Shown: positions 6,985 through 16,620, counted from the first letter of the stretch. The stretch is 18,991 nt of DNA from Chitinophaga pinensis (GCA_945866165.1 CAMBGO010000016.1:1-18991); one strand, 5' to 3'. The notes: a model not told the origin generated them from the letters alone. Numbers and translations are program-made.

Positions 6985-8955
6985 AGCCAAACCAAAAGAA
7001 GATTAAATTTAACGGCGATTATAGGAGATCGTTCCTATATCGAAAGCATCAATACATTCCCTATCAATACTGAGGTAAGAACAGTTAAAACATTTTCTGC
7101 AACATCCGCAAGTGGTGGGTCACCTTCGCCTTTCCCCTCAATTAGCCTTCCGGCTGCAAACTCTGCAGGAGCCATAACATTGGAGACCAATACATCCTTT
7201 ATTGCGTTACCTGAACAACCAATGCAAAAGAGACTGAACGACCCTAGAGTTGGTTTTTTTGCAGAAGACTATACAGTATATAGCGATGATCAACAGAAGG
7301 TTGAAAATTCCGATTTCATTGTACGTTGGAGATTGGAACCCAAAAAAGAAGATATTGAAAAATGGAAGAAAGGTGAACTAGTAGAGCCGGCAAAACCAAT
7401 TGTATATTATATTGATCCTGCAACACCAAAAAAGTGGAGACCCTATCTAATCAAAGGCATCAATGATTGGCAGGCTGCATTTGAAAAAGCAGGTTTCAAA
7501 AATGCGATCATTGGAAAGGAATGGCCAGAAGATGATAGCACGATGAGCCTTGAAGATGCTCGTTTTTCAGTGCTACGTTACTTTGCATCAGATATCCCGA
7601 ATGCATACGGACCGAATGTTCATGATCCAAGAAGTGGTGAGATTATTGAAAGCCATATTGGCTGGTATCACAATGTAATGAGCTTGGTTCATGATTGGTA
7701 CTTTGTGCAAACAGCCGCAACAGATGCGGATGCCAGAAAAATGAAGTTTGACGATGATTTGATGGGCAACTTAATTCGCTTTGTTTCTTCTCATGAAGTA
7801 GGTCACACAATCGGACTTAGGCATAACATGGGTTCCAGCAGTAAGACTCCTGTTGAAAAGTTAAGAGACAAGGTTTGGGTTGAAGCAAATGGACATACTG
7901 CATCTATCATGGATTATGCCAGATTTAACTATGTGGCGCAACCGGAAGACAATGTTGGAAAATCTGGACTATTCCCAAGAATTGGCGACTATGATAAGTG
8001 GGCTATTGAATGGGGCTACGGATTTGGTGCAGACAAAGAAGAGGACGATAAAAAACAACGCAATAAACTATATAACGAAAGAATTGCTGCCAATCCAAGA
8101 GTTTGGTTTGGAACCTACGAGTATGGAAATATCTATGATCCAAGGACACAAAGCGAAGACCTTGGAGACAATGCTATGAAAGCAAGTGAATATGGAATAA
8201 AAAATCTAAAGCGTATTGTTGAAAAATTACCGGAGTGGACCAAAGAAGAAGCAGATCGCTTTAGCAATCTTTCGCAAATGTACAATCAAGCTGTTGGACA
8301 ATTCAACCGATACATTGGTCATGTTACCAGAAATATTGGCGGCTATTATGAAACACCAAAAAGTGTAGAACAGGAGGGCAATGTATTTGAAGTTGTACCA
8401 AGATCAATGCAAAAAGAAGCTGTTGCTTTTCTCAATAAACAATTGTTTGAAACACCAAGCTGGATGATTGATGGTAAAATATTGGATAACATAAGCAGTC
8501 CTAATGCAGATCAATTAGGAAATATTCAAGACAATACACTTGGAAGTCTTCTTTCCGTATCCAGGATGACAAGGCTTTCTATTTCTGCAAACAGATTCAA
8601 AGGATCCTATACCATTGATGAATTTGTGAACGACCTTAAAAATGGCATCTGGAGCGAACTTACAAGCAAAAAGAAAATTGATGGCTATAGAAGAAGCCTC
8701 CAGAAAAGTTATGTAGAGCGCATGGTTATTTTGCTAAATGGATCCAACAATTCTATTTCAATTTCATTTGGATCAGGAAGTAGTATGATTGGGCCTGACC
8801 CAAAAAAGTCTGATATCGTTTCTGTTGTTAAAGCACATTTAAATGCACTCAAAACAGAAATAAATGCAGCAACTATTTTAATACCAGACAACATGAGTCG
8901 CTATCATTTACTCGACATGTCAGATAGAATTAAAAAGGCACTTGATCCGAAATGA
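6958..8955 (+). pseudogene. Zinc-dependent metalloprotease, C-terminal catalytic part (DUF5117/DUF4953), in the -1 frame
   Basis: Catalytic remainder of the protease. The frame is open from 6949; the first ATG is at 7180, which would give a 591-aa product without signal peptide, but homologous-looking sequence (GDNQPISINSQ, GDRSYIESINTFPINTEVR) already begins at 6958, so 7180 is not a natural start. From the 7180 Met, the zinc motif HEVGHTIGLRH lies at residues 205-215 (HExxHxxGxxH, codons from 7792), followed by a likely Met-turn SIMDY at 242-246, both typical of metzincin-like peptidases. Other family features are EEPMQ-like PEQPMQKRLNDPRVGFF, the WRLEPK strand and PIVYYIDPATPKKWRPY. No stop codon or further lesion interrupts the rest, which argues for a very recent mutation or a read error. 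The full protein would act in the periplasm or at the cell surface. Substrate unknown. Confidence 0.85.
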
Positions 8956-8983
8956 TTTATTAAAATAAATTATTAATTGAATT

Positions 8984-9019
8984 ACTTACAGTGTTTTTGA
9001 AAGCACTGTAAGTTTTTTT
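8984..9019 (+). terminator. Terminator of the metalloprotease gene, overlapping the end of the convergent ABC permease gene
   Basis: Inverted repeat ACTTACAGTG (8984-8993) and CACTGTAAGT (9004-9013), extended inward by a T-G and two T-A pairs to a TTGA loop, followed on the plus strand by a T run (9013-9019). It lies 28 nt after the protease stop. The T run includes the first two bases of the complement of the permease stop codon at 9018-9020. The opposite side has no comparable T run, so it is a good terminator for the plus strand and a weaker one for the minus strand. Confidence 0.85.
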
Positions 9020-10295
9020 ATTCGTATCGCAGAGCAACGATGGGGTCTAATTTTGATGCCTTCATGGCAGGATACAATCCTGCGATGAGACCAACAGCAG
9101 AGCAGATGAATATTCCTATGGATATTATTTTCCATGGAATAAAAAATGGTGTACCCATCAGGCTTCCAACTAAATTTCCTATGATAACACCCAGTGCAAT
9201 CCCTATAACGGCGCCCATCAAACTAATCAGGGTTGATTCAAAAAGAAACTGAGCACGAATGGCATTTCGTTTTCCGCCAAGTGCTTTGATAAGTCCAACC
9301 TCTTTTGTGCGCTCAGTAACTGCTACCAACATAATATTCATCAAACCAATAGCAGCACCAATCAACGTGATGAATCCAATAGCACCCGCAGCTGCTGAAA
9401 TAGATCCTAGTAGCTTAATGAAGGTTTCTGCAATACTGTCACTTTTGTCAACATAAAAATTATTTTCTTCTGTAATATTCAACCCTCTTACAACACGGAA
9501 TATCCCCTCCGCTTCTCCAATTGCAGTTGGAAGCCTGTTCACATCATCTACCATCACAGCAACTGAAAACGATTGATTTTTATTTGCAAAAGACTGTCGA
9601 ATATTTGTATAAGTGGAAAAAATAATATTATCCGCCTGCAAGAATGAACTGGATCCCTTTTCTTTTGTGATTCCGATTACCCTGTATTTATTTGACCCAA
9701 CACGTATAACCTTGTCTAGCGCCCTGTCATAGCGAGCCCCAAATAATTTATATGCTACATCCTTTCCTAAAATACAAATGTCTTGACCACTTTCAACTTC
9801 TTGTTTTGTGAAATTTCTTCCATACCCAACTTCATATCCATTTAATTTCAAATAATTTTCATCTCCACCATTCACTGAAACATTGGGGTTTGTTTTTTTA
9901 TTCTCGAATGTAACACTGGTACCCCTAGGTCCATTGATGCCAATGCTTACACTTGATGGATATTCATACATATCCTTGAAAAGCTTTGCTTGCTGGTATG
10001 TAATGATTCTACCCGTATTTGATTTTTTTACTTTTTTATTGCTGTTGGTCTTTGATTGTGTAACATCAGAACCACCACCCATTTGGAACCTGCGCTCCCT
10101 AAAACGGATGCTGAATGCATTTGCGCCCATTGTAGAGAAACTATCGCGTAAGCTGTTATTCATTGCTTCAATAGCGGTAATAATACCCACCAAGGCCATG
10201 ATTCCAAAAGCAATAATTGCTACAGTGATTCCAGTGCGGAGCTTATTTCCTTTAACAGTCCTCCATGCCAATACAAAATTATCAGAGAGTTTCAT
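9018..10295 (-). CDS. ABC transporter permease, MacB/FtsX type
   Basis: Inner-membrane permease subunit of a MacB/LolCDE-like type VII ABC transporter (425 aa). Such systems use a large periplasmic domain to move substrates already in the periplasm or membrane (antibiotics, lipoproteins, peptides) rather than across the inner membrane. Topology: a membrane helix at about 22-44, the MacB-type periplasmic domain at about 45-295, then three C-terminal helices (about 300-326, 350-376, 388-408) forming the FtsX domain. Family signatures are NKLRTGITVAIIAFGIMALV at 17-36, ERTKEVGLIKALGGKR at 328-343 and PAMKASKLDPIVALRYE at the C-terminus. A Lys/Asn/Ser-rich stretch (about 78-96) is inserted early in the periplasmic domain. 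No ATPase subunit is in the window, so the partner is encoded elsewhere. It follows nuoN by 79 nt on the same strand; a promoter-like sequence in that gap suggests separate transcription. The substrate cannot be inferred. Confidence 0.9.
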   Translation of the reverse strand: MKLSDNFVLAWRTVKGNKLRTGITVAIIAFGIMALVGIITAIEAMNNSLRDSFSTMGANAFSIRFRERRFQMGGGSDVTQSKTNSNKKVKKSNTGRIITYQQAKLFKDMYEYPSSVSIGINGPRGTSVTFENKKTNPNVSVNGGDENYLKLNGYEVGYGRNFTKQEVESGQDICILGKDVAYKLFGARYDRALDKVIRVGSNKYRVIGITKEKGSSSFLQADNIIFSTYTNIRQSFANKNQSFSVAVMVDDVNRLPTAIGEAEGIFRVVRGLNITEENNFYVDKSDSIAETFIKLLGSISAAAGAIGFITLIGAAIGLMNIMLVAVTERTKEVGLIKALGGKRNAIRAQFLFESTLISLMGAVIGIALGVIIGNLVGSLMGTPFFIPWKIISIGIFICSAVGLIAGLYPAMKASKLDPIVALRYE

Positions 10296-10299
10296 GCTG

Positions 10300-10342
10300 T
10301 AAAATTACTGAAAGCAGTCAGTAGTACATCAAAAGTTTGATG
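10300..10342 (-). promoter_or_regulatory. Putative promoter and palindrome upstream of the ABC permease
   Basis: A perfect inverted repeat, CATCAAA and TTTGATG separated by AG, at 10327-10342. On the minus strand it contains TTTG (10333-10330), followed after 22 nt by TAATTTTA (10307-10300), a 7 of 8 match to the Bacteroidota -7 box TAnnTTTG. Together they resemble a Bacteroidota promoter with the -33 element inside a possible operator. The -7 box ends only four bases before the ATG at 10295, which would give an almost leaderless message, a reason for caution. The repeat has no T run behind it, so it does not look like a terminator for nuoN. Confidence 0.3.
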
Positions 10343-10374
10343 AGTGGACATTAAATGATGCTTAACGATAAAAA

Positions 10375-11751
10375 TCAGATATTCAAATACGAAAGCAACC
10401 AATCTGGGTGTATCCCCAAGACTATTATCAGGCCGGCATTCGCAAGCATGATGTAGGCAAAAGGTTTGCTGAATGTAACGTCGGCCTGTATGGTAGTTTC
10501 TTTGAAATAGATTGCCTGCACAACCCTGAAATAATAATAAACACTCACGGCAGCACAAATCACGGCAAAGATGGCTAGCCAAATCATGTTGCCATGTTCA
10601 ATAACCCCTAAAAGCATATAATACTTTGCAAAAAATCCTGCAGTAAGTGGTATGCCAGCAAGTGAAAGAATACAAATAAGCATACCCAAAGCAACAAGTG
10701 GGTATTGTTTTGCAAAGCCATTGAAAGCTTCAATTGAATGATCTTTGAACTTTGCAAGAACTGCAAAAATACCAATAGTGGCCAATGAATAAGCAGCGAA
10801 ATATAATATAAGACCTTGCTTTGCAAATGAATTCATCGCAAAAACGCCCAATAGCATGAACCCTGCCTGTGCAATTGAAGAGTAACTCAACATGCGCTTA
10901 AAGCTCTGCTGAAAAACGGCAGTGATATTTCCAATCAGTAAAGTAAAAACTGCTATAATAGCAACAAGTATGCCCCATTCTTCTCTTATATTTCCAAATG
11001 CATTTTGAAATAGCTTGAAAAATGCAAAGAATGCAGCCGACTTAACAATCGTTGCCATAAATGAAGTGAATACTGTTGGAGATCCATCATATACATCTGG
11101 AGTCCAAAAGTGAAATGGTGCTGCTGATACCTTGAATGACATTGAGCATAACAATAAGATCAATCCTATTGAAAGCATCGGCGTGATTTCTGTGGCACCA
11201 ATTTGTATGCCTTCAAGCATAAATGTTCCGGCGTTCCCATAAAGAAAAGCAATTCCCATAAGCATCAGACCTGTTGAAAAAGCACCCATTAAAAAATATT
11301 TTAATGCAGCCTCATTGCTTTTAAGATTTGATTTTTCACTTCCCGCCAACACATAAAGTGGTATTGAAATTATTTCAATACCGATGAAAAGCATTAACAA
11401 GGATTTAAAACCTGCTACAACAGATATACCTGTAATGATAAAAAATATCAATGCATATAAATCCGATACATTGTTTTTGAATGAAGAAACCTGGCTTCCA
11501 GAAAGTAAAAAATAAACCAGGGTTGAAAAAAGAATCACTTGGTTAAAAATCAATGAAAATGAATCATACTCTAGCATTCCCTTCGTATCGACATTGAAAA
11601 AAAACATACCCAGGTATTCCATCCAATTTACAACCAGCAATAAGATTATTCCTGCAATGGCAACATAGGTAGGGACATTCTTATTTTTAGTGATAAATCC
11701 CACATACATCATCAAAACACCCCAAATGGCAGAAAGTATAATAACATTCAT
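10375..11751 (-). CDS. nuoN: NADH-quinone oxidoreductase subunit N
   Basis: Antiporter-like proton-pumping subunit of the complex I membrane arm (458 aa, a normal length with about 14 membrane helices). Key charged residues of the pump are visible: E126 in LFIGIEIISIPLYVLAG (helix 5), K207 in MSFKVSAAPFHFWTPDVYDG (helix 7), and K237 in TSFMATIVKSAAFFAFFK (helix 8). The half-channel sequence FKRMLSYSSIAQAGFMLLG and LAGIPLTAGFFAKYY are also standard for the family. It is the last gene of the nuo operon, starting 15 nt after nuoM. No clear hairpin terminator follows; only a short palindrome is in the 79 nt before the next gene on the same strand, so some read-through into the ABC permease gene is possible. 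Confidence 0.97.
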   Translation of the reverse strand: MNVIILSAIWGVLMMYVGFITKNKNVPTYVAIAGIILLLVVNWMEYLGMFFFNVDTKGMLEYDSFSLIFNQVILFSTLVYFLLSGSQVSSFKNNVSDLYALIFFIITGISVVAGFKSLLMLFIGIEIISIPLYVLAGSEKSNLKSNEAALKYFLMGAFSTGLMLMGIAFLYGNAGTFMLEGIQIGATEITPMLSIGLILLLCSMSFKVSAAPFHFWTPDVYDGSPTVFTSFMATIVKSAAFFAFFKLFQNAFGNIREEWGILVAIIAVFTLLIGNITAVFQQSFKRMLSYSSIAQAGFMLLGVFAMNSFAKQGLILYFAAYSLATIGIFAVLAKFKDHSIEAFNGFAKQYPLVALGMLICILSLAGIPLTAGFFAKYYMLLGVIEHGNMIWLAIFAVICAAVSVYYYFRVVQAIYFKETTIQADVTFSKPFAYIMLANAGLIIVLGIHPDWLLSYLNI

Positions 11752-11766
11752 ATTGTCAACTTTTTT

Positions 11767-13236
11767 CTATTTAAACGGAAATAATGGAATGCTTGAAGCC
11801 GTTTTGATTACGTTAAGAAGAGGCTCTGGATATATTCCAATAGTGAGAATAAAACTAACCAAGATTGAAAAAACTATTATTTGAGTCGTGCTTGCATCAG
11901 TGAAACCTTCCGTTACACTATTGGTTGATCCATACAAAACATTCTTTATCATGTTCAAGGTATAGATAGCAGAAAGAATAATACTGATTCCAGCCAATGC
12001 AGCTATCCATGGATTGTAGTTGAAAAGCCCGTTGAAAATCATGAATTCTCCAACAAACGCATTTGTTAGAGGAAGCGCGATGTTTGCCATGGCTGCAACA
12101 ACAAAAAAGACGGATAGGACTGGCGCTTTTGTAGCGATACCGCCCAATTCAGAAATCTTACAAACACCTGTTTGTTTTTCAATCATGTCTGCTACTACCC
12201 ATAATGCAACAATATTAATTCCATGATTGAACATTTGCAAAATGACACCCTGCATGGCAATATCCTTCAAGGCAAAGACCCCTGCTGCCATCAATCCAAT
12301 ATGCGCAATAGAAGAATACGCTATCAATCTCTTAAGGCTATCTTGTTTTATTGCAATCAAAGAGGCATAGATCATGCCAACTGATATCAATAAGATAATT
12401 GGCCCATTGAATTCTTTTACTGCAAGTGGAAATAAAGGTAATAGCCATCTGATAACACCAAATACACCCATCTTAACCATTACGCCACTGAGTACCATTG
12501 TAACAGGCGTTGGAGCTTGCTCATAAGCCTCTGGTTGCCATGTATGAAAAGGGACAATTGGCATTTTAATAGCAAATGCTGAAAAGAAAAGAAAAAACAA
12601 TCCAAACTGCTGTTGTGCTGTTAGCTGCAGTCTGTAAAAAGACACAATACTAAATGATTGATCTTCGGTTTGTAAGTACATGTAAAGTATTCCAATCAAA
12701 AGCAACAGGGAACCAATGAATGTATAGATGAAAAATTTAAAAGTTGCTTTGATTCTTTTTTCGCCACCCCAAATGGAAGAAAGAAAATAAACAGGAATGA
12801 GTGCGAGCTCCCAGAAAAAATAAAAGACCAGTGCATCGGCAGCCATGAACACGCCCATCAATCCGCATTGAGTAAGCATCAACAATCCGAAAAAAATATG
12901 TTCGTTTTTATACTGGTTCTTCTTTACGACCAATAGTACAATCGGAAAGACGATTGCAGTAAGCAAGCAAAGTGTTTTTGTTAATTCATCTAACAAAAAA
13001 CTAAAGCTACTTCCAAGTCCGTGCAACCAAGCATAACTTACCTGATTCAGGAGCGCATGTTCTGGTTTTGCATATATCATACTGGCTACAACAACAACAA
13101 CCGAAAGCAGAGAACTTGCCATTGAAACGATTCGCGCCATTCCTTCTTTTTTAAGCAAAAAAGAAAGCAAGCCACCAATCAATGGTAACCAAATCAACAA
13201 AGCGGGGAAATTATCAAATGCTGTGAACATATTCAA
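11767..13236 (-). CDS. nuoM: NADH-quinone oxidoreductase subunit M
   Basis: Second antiporter-like proton pump of complex I (489 aa). Family landmarks are E143 in FYFFWELALIPVYFLSSIWGG, K224 in FAIKMPIVPFHTWQPEAYEQ, and K255 in VLSGVMVKMGVFGVIRWLLP, which are the helix 5, 7 and 8 charges of the proton path. IKQDSLKRLIAYSSIAHIG (around 312-330) and ALPLTNAFVGEF are also characteristic. Two start codons, at 13236 and 13230, are possible; the first gives MNMFTAFDNF and lies 9 nt after the nuoL stop. It is followed by nuoN after 15 nt. Nothing is missing or interrupted. Confidence 0.97.
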   Translation of the reverse strand: MNMFTAFDNFPALLIWLPLIGGLLSFLLKKEGMARIVSMASSLLSVVVVVASMIYAKPEHALLNQVSYAWLHGLGSSFSFLLDELTKTLCLLTAIVFPIVLLVVKKNQYKNEHIFFGLLMLTQCGLMGVFMAADALVFYFFWELALIPVYFLSSIWGGEKRIKATFKFFIYTFIGSLLLLIGILYMYLQTEDQSFSIVSFYRLQLTAQQQFGLFFLFFSAFAIKMPIVPFHTWQPEAYEQAPTPVTMVLSGVMVKMGVFGVIRWLLPLFPLAVKEFNGPIILLISVGMIYASLIAIKQDSLKRLIAYSSIAHIGLMAAGVFALKDIAMQGVILQMFNHGINIVALWVVADMIEKQTGVCKISELGGIATKAPVLSVFFVVAAMANIALPLTNAFVGEFMIFNGLFNYNPWIAALAGISIILSAIYTLNMIKNVLYGSTNSVTEGFTDASTTQIIVFSILVSFILTIGIYPEPLLNVIKTASSIPLFPFK

Positions 13237-13245
13237 TGTGTTCGA

Positions 13246-15150
13246 TTAATGTTTCCAGAAAAACTGGAAGATGAACAATAATATAAGTGAAATAACCATT
13301 ATCAATACATAAGAGCCAACCTGACCACTTTGCAATAATCTCAACTGCCTTGCACTGTATTGAACTGATTTACCCACACCATTTACAAAACCATCAATAA
13401 CTTTAGTGTCAACAACTTTATTGAAAAATGAAGCAACATGCCCAATGGGTTTAATAATTAAAGCTTCATATAATTCATCAACATACCATTTGTTTGCAAG
13501 GAATTTTGAAATAGTTGACTCTTCTTTTTCTGAAGGTTGATAGCTAGCAAATTTTCTTGAAGCAAAAAATATCATAATTAAGATAAGAAATACTAAAACA
13601 CCCATTAACATCAATTCAGTACTATGTGATAGATGAACAACTTCATGAGAAGTTGAATGCACTGACCCTAAAACAGGATTCAAAAAGTTTGAGAGTAGGT
13701 GTGCGTTTTCTGCAAACACACTTGGCACACCCACAAATCCACCTACAATTGAAAGCAATGCAAGAACAATCAATGGCATTGTCATAGCAACAGGAGATTC
13801 ATGCAAGTGCTTTGCCTGGTGATCTGTTCCCCTGAATGTTCCTGAGAATGTCAGAAAATACAACCTGAACATGTAAAAGGCAGTCATGAGGGATGTAACA
13901 ACACCAAGTACATAATAGATTGGATTCTTTTGTAACGCAGCTGTCAATATTTCATCCTTGGAAAAAAATCCTGCAAATGGTGGTATCCCTGAAATAGCCA
14001 ATGTGCCAATCAAAAAAGTGATATGAGTTATTGGTAAATACTTACGCAGTCCTCCCATTTTTGTCAAGTCCTGCTCATGGTGCATTGCGTGAATTACACT
14101 TCCTGCTCCCAAGAACAACAATGCCTTAAAGAATGCATGCGTCATCACATGAAAAACGCCGGCTGTATATGCACCTACACCCAAGGCTACAAACATCAGT
14201 CCGAGTTGACTCACTGTTGAATAGGCAAGTACTTTCTTAATATCGTTTTGTTTCAACGCAATAGTAGCAGCAAGCAATGCTGTTGCCATTCCAATTATTG
14301 TTATTACATCCTGCGTATGAGGTGCCATTGAATACATTACGTTGCTCCGGGCAATCATATAGATACCAGCAGTAACCATGGTAGCGGCATGTATCAGTGC
14401 TGACACGGGTGTTGGTCCTGCCATTGCATCAGGCAACCATGTATACAAAGGAATCTGTGCAGATTTTCCCATGGCACCTACAAAAAGCAATAAGGTGATG
14501 CAGGTAATTGTATATAAAGAAGCAGATGATACCTGAGGAAATAATTCAAGATATGATACGGTTCCAAATTGTGACAACATCCAAAAAATAGCCAATAGAA
14601 ATCCGAGGTCGCCTATCCTATTCATCACAAATGCCTTTTTAGCAGCATTGTTATAGTCATTGTTTTTAAACCAATATCCTATCAAGAGATAAGAGCAAAG
14701 TCCAACGCCTTCCCAACCAATGAACATGATAACAAAATTGGCGCCAAGAATTAGCATCAACATTGAGAAAATAAAAAGATTGAGGTATGCAAAATACCTA
14801 GCAAAATGCGGAACTGTTTCCTCATGCATGTATGATGAAGAATAAATATGTATCAATGAACCTATACCTGTAATGATTAATAAAAAGAGTGAACTCAGCT
14901 GATCAACCTGAAATGAAAACTTAATATCGAGACCGCCAGCATGAATGAAATCGAAATAATTAATTACCATCGGAACGAATCCTGGTGCTGCTGCCTCTCT
15001 AAAAACAAGCAGGCTTAAAAGGAATGATGCAATCAACGTTCCGCAACCAACAATGGAAACAAGGGCACGAGACAAAATATTTCTTCCCAGTCCGTTGATC
15101 AGAAATCCAACCAAGGGCAAAACCGGAATAAGAAAAACAAATTTATTCAT
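13246..15150 (-). CDS. nuoL: NADH-quinone oxidoreductase subunit L
   Basis: Distal proton-pumping subunit of complex I (634 aa, full length). The antiporter core shows E147 in FIGWEGVGLCSYLLIGYW, K229 in AMGKSAQIPLYTWLPDAMAG and H254 in PTPVSALIHAATMVTAG. The second half-channel is marked by LKQNDIKKVLAYSTVSQLGL and HAFFKALLFLGAGSVIHAMH, followed by GIPPFAGFFSKDEIL. The C-terminal part (about 550-634) fits the long lateral helix that runs along the membrane arm plus a last membrane anchor (VGSYVLIMVISLILLFIFQF). A Ser/His-rich loop (about 498-512) lies before that helix, a region normally variable. It is preceded by nuoK (36 nt) and followed by nuoM (9 nt) in the same operon. Confidence 0.97.
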   Translation of the reverse strand: MNKFVFLIPVLPLVGFLINGLGRNILSRALVSIVGCGTLIASFLLSLLVFREAAAPGFVPMVINYFDFIHAGGLDIKFSFQVDQLSSLFLLIITGIGSLIHIYSSSYMHEETVPHFARYFAYLNLFIFSMLMLILGANFVIMFIGWEGVGLCSYLLIGYWFKNNDYNNAAKKAFVMNRIGDLGFLLAIFWMLSQFGTVSYLELFPQVSSASLYTITCITLLLFVGAMGKSAQIPLYTWLPDAMAGPTPVSALIHAATMVTAGIYMIARSNVMYSMAPHTQDVITIIGMATALLAATIALKQNDIKKVLAYSTVSQLGLMFVALGVGAYTAGVFHVMTHAFFKALLFLGAGSVIHAMHHEQDLTKMGGLRKYLPITHITFLIGTLAISGIPPFAGFFSKDEILTAALQKNPIYYVLGVVTSLMTAFYMFRLYFLTFSGTFRGTDHQAKHLHESPVAMTMPLIVLALLSIVGGFVGVPSVFAENAHLLSNFLNPVLGSVHSTSHEVVHLSHSTELMLMGVLVFLILIMIFFASRKFASYQPSEKEESTISKFLANKWYVDELYEALIIKPIGHVASFFNKVVDTKVIDGFVNGVGKSVQYSARQLRLLQSGQVGSYVLIMVISLILLFIFQFFWKH

Positions 15151-15186
15151 ATAAAAAATTAATACGTATCAAACTAGGATGATGAA

Positions 15187-15522
15187 TCAATGTTTTAACC
15201 TGTTCAAAAAATTGATATCAACAGAATGTATATTTCTATACAACATCACAATGATTGCCAATCCCACCGTTACTTCTGCTGCCGCCACTACCATAATAAA
15301 AAAAACAAAAAGCTGTGCTTCCGTACCAACAGTTGTTGATGCATCAAGCGCATAGGCTGCAACATGGTGCATTTTCGAAAAAGCTACCAACAAGACATTT
15401 ACCGCATTCAACATCAGCTCTATGCACATGAATATGATGATTGCATTGCGCCTTGTCAACACTCCCACAATACCGATGGTAAAAAGTGCAATCGAAAGAA
15501 AGATGTAATAATTTATTGGCAT
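15187..15522 (-). CDS. nuoK: NADH-quinone oxidoreductase subunit K
   Basis: Small three-helix membrane subunit of complex I (111 aa) linking the quinone end to the antiporter-like pumps. The two buried glutamates of the proton path are present: E35 in IFMCIELMLNAVNVLLVAF and E83 in FIMVVAAAEVTVGLAIIV. The loop between helices two and three (about 50-68) is roughly ten residues longer than in the familiar enterobacterial protein, which accounts for the extra length. The start at 15522 is 15 nt after the nuoJ stop. Assignment by sequence, size and position between nuoJ and nuoL is secure. Confidence 0.97.
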   Translation of the reverse strand: MPINYYIFLSIALFTIGIVGVLTRRNAIIIFMCIELMLNAVNVLLVAFSKMHHVAAYALDASTTVGTEAQLFVFFIMVVAAAEVTVGLAIIVMLYRNIHSVDINFLNRLKH

Positions 15523-15537
15523 GGAAATTCTTTTCTT

Positions 15538-16056
15538 TTATGATTTTAGATTGGCCGATTCTTTTCTTCCTAGTATCACGGCGCCTACCATGGCACTAAG
15601 AAACAGCACACTGCTTATTTCAAATGGAATTACATAATCAGTGAAAAGTACCTTTCCAAGATTTTGGATTAATCCAATTCCACCTTCCAAATCTGATACA
15701 CCACTAATGCTTCCTTTATTATCTTTAAGTGCAGCCACCAAAATCAACAATAAACTTCCACCTGATACAATGGCGGCCAACCTTAACCAACGATTTTTTT
15801 GGGGTTCGCTTTCAGTGTTCATGTTCATCAACATAATCACGAAAAGAAACAGCACCATGATGGCTCCTGCATAAACAATTAAATTAACGATGGCTAGAAA
15901 CTGTGCATTCATCAAAATATAGTGACCAGAGATGGCGAAAAAAACCACAATCAGCCACAAAACGCTGTGCACGGGGTTCTTACTGAATACAACCATCAGT
16001 GCGCCGAAGAGCGACAACCCTGTTAGAAACCAAAAAAGCAATTCTGCAACTGGCAT
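15538..16056 (-). CDS. nuoJ: NADH-quinone oxidoreductase subunit J
   Basis: Membrane subunit of complex I with five predicted helices (172 aa), which helps couple quinone reduction to the pumps. The conserved core is NPVHSVLWLIVVFFAISGHY (about 27-46), AQFLAIVNLIVYAGAIMVLF (about 51-70, the family hallmark with the YAGAI turn of the third helix, a known gating element) and VIMLMNM. The final helix carries ISSVLFLSAMVGAVILGRKE. It begins 9 nt after nuoI and is followed by nuoK after 15 nt. The ATG at 16056 gives a conventional N-terminus starting with the first helix. Confidence 0.97.
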   Translation of the reverse strand: MPVAELLFWFLTGLSLFGALMVVFSKNPVHSVLWLIVVFFAISGHYILMNAQFLAIVNLIVYAGAIMVLFLFVIMLMNMNTESEPQKNRWLRLAAIVSGGSLLLILVAALKDNKGSISGVSDLEGGIGLIQNLGKVLFTDYVIPFEISSVLFLSAMVGAVILGRKESANLKS

Positions 16057-16065
16057 AATTGTATT

Positions 16066-16617
16066 TTATTTTTTTAATTTTTCCACTCTTGAAACCCTGG
16101 CTGCATCATAGCCTTCCTTATCGTTTATTGGATGTGGTATCAACAATTCATCCTTGGAATAGATAAAACTTTTGCGGGTAAAATTTGAAGGAGCAAAAGT
16201 TTCTGAAAGGTAAATAGCATCCTTTGGACAAGCTTCTTCACACAATCCACAAAAAATACAACGCAACATATTGATCTCATATTTTGCTGCATATTTTTCC
16301 TCACGATATAGGTGCTCTTCATTTTTTTGTCTTTCTGCACCTTCCATCGTAATGGCTTCAGCAGGACAAGCTACTGCACACAAACCACAGGCAGTACAGT
16401 TTTCTCTTCCTTCCTCATCACGGTTCAGCACCTGCAAACCCCTGAATACAGGGCTAAAAGGGCGCTTTTCTTCAGGATACCTAATAGTTGCTTTTTTCTT
16501 GAAGATATGGGAGAAGGTGATGGCCATACCCTTGAAGATGGCAGGTAGGTACAACCTCTCCATGAAACTGAGCGGTTGTTGCTCCAATACTTTTACGCGG
16601 TTCGTTAATGATGCCAT
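16066..16617 (-). CDS. nuoI: NADH-quinone oxidoreductase subunit I, 2x[4Fe-4S] ferredoxin-like
   Basis: Peripheral-arm subunit that carries clusters N6a and N6b and passes electrons towards cluster N2 and quinone (183 aa). Both cluster motifs are intact: CTACGLCAVACP with C74, C77, C80, C84, and CIFCGLCEEACP with C120, C123, C126, C130. The N-terminal amphipathic segment LPAIFKGMAITFSHIFKKKATIRYPEE (about 24-50) is the usual membrane-contacting part and PVFRGLQVLNRDEEGRENCTAC is typical of the family. It starts 3 nt after nuoH and precedes nuoJ by 9 nt, so translation of the two junctions is probably coupled. Confidence 0.97.
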   Translation of the reverse strand: MASLTNRVKVLEQQPLSFMERLYLPAIFKGMAITFSHIFKKKATIRYPEEKRPFSPVFRGLQVLNRDEEGRENCTACGLCAVACPAEAITMEGAERQKNEEHLYREEKYAAKYEINMLRCIFCGLCEEACPKDAIYLSETFAPSNFTRKSFIYSKDELLIPHPINDKEGYDAARVSRVEKLKK

Positions 16618-16620
16618 AAT

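Noticed and set aside
7180..8955. Independent cytosolic metalloprotease gene starting at the ATG at 7180
   Set aside because: Family-like sequence continues upstream of that ATG in the same frame to 6958, so the ORF is the downstream part of a frameshifted gene and not a natural short gene.
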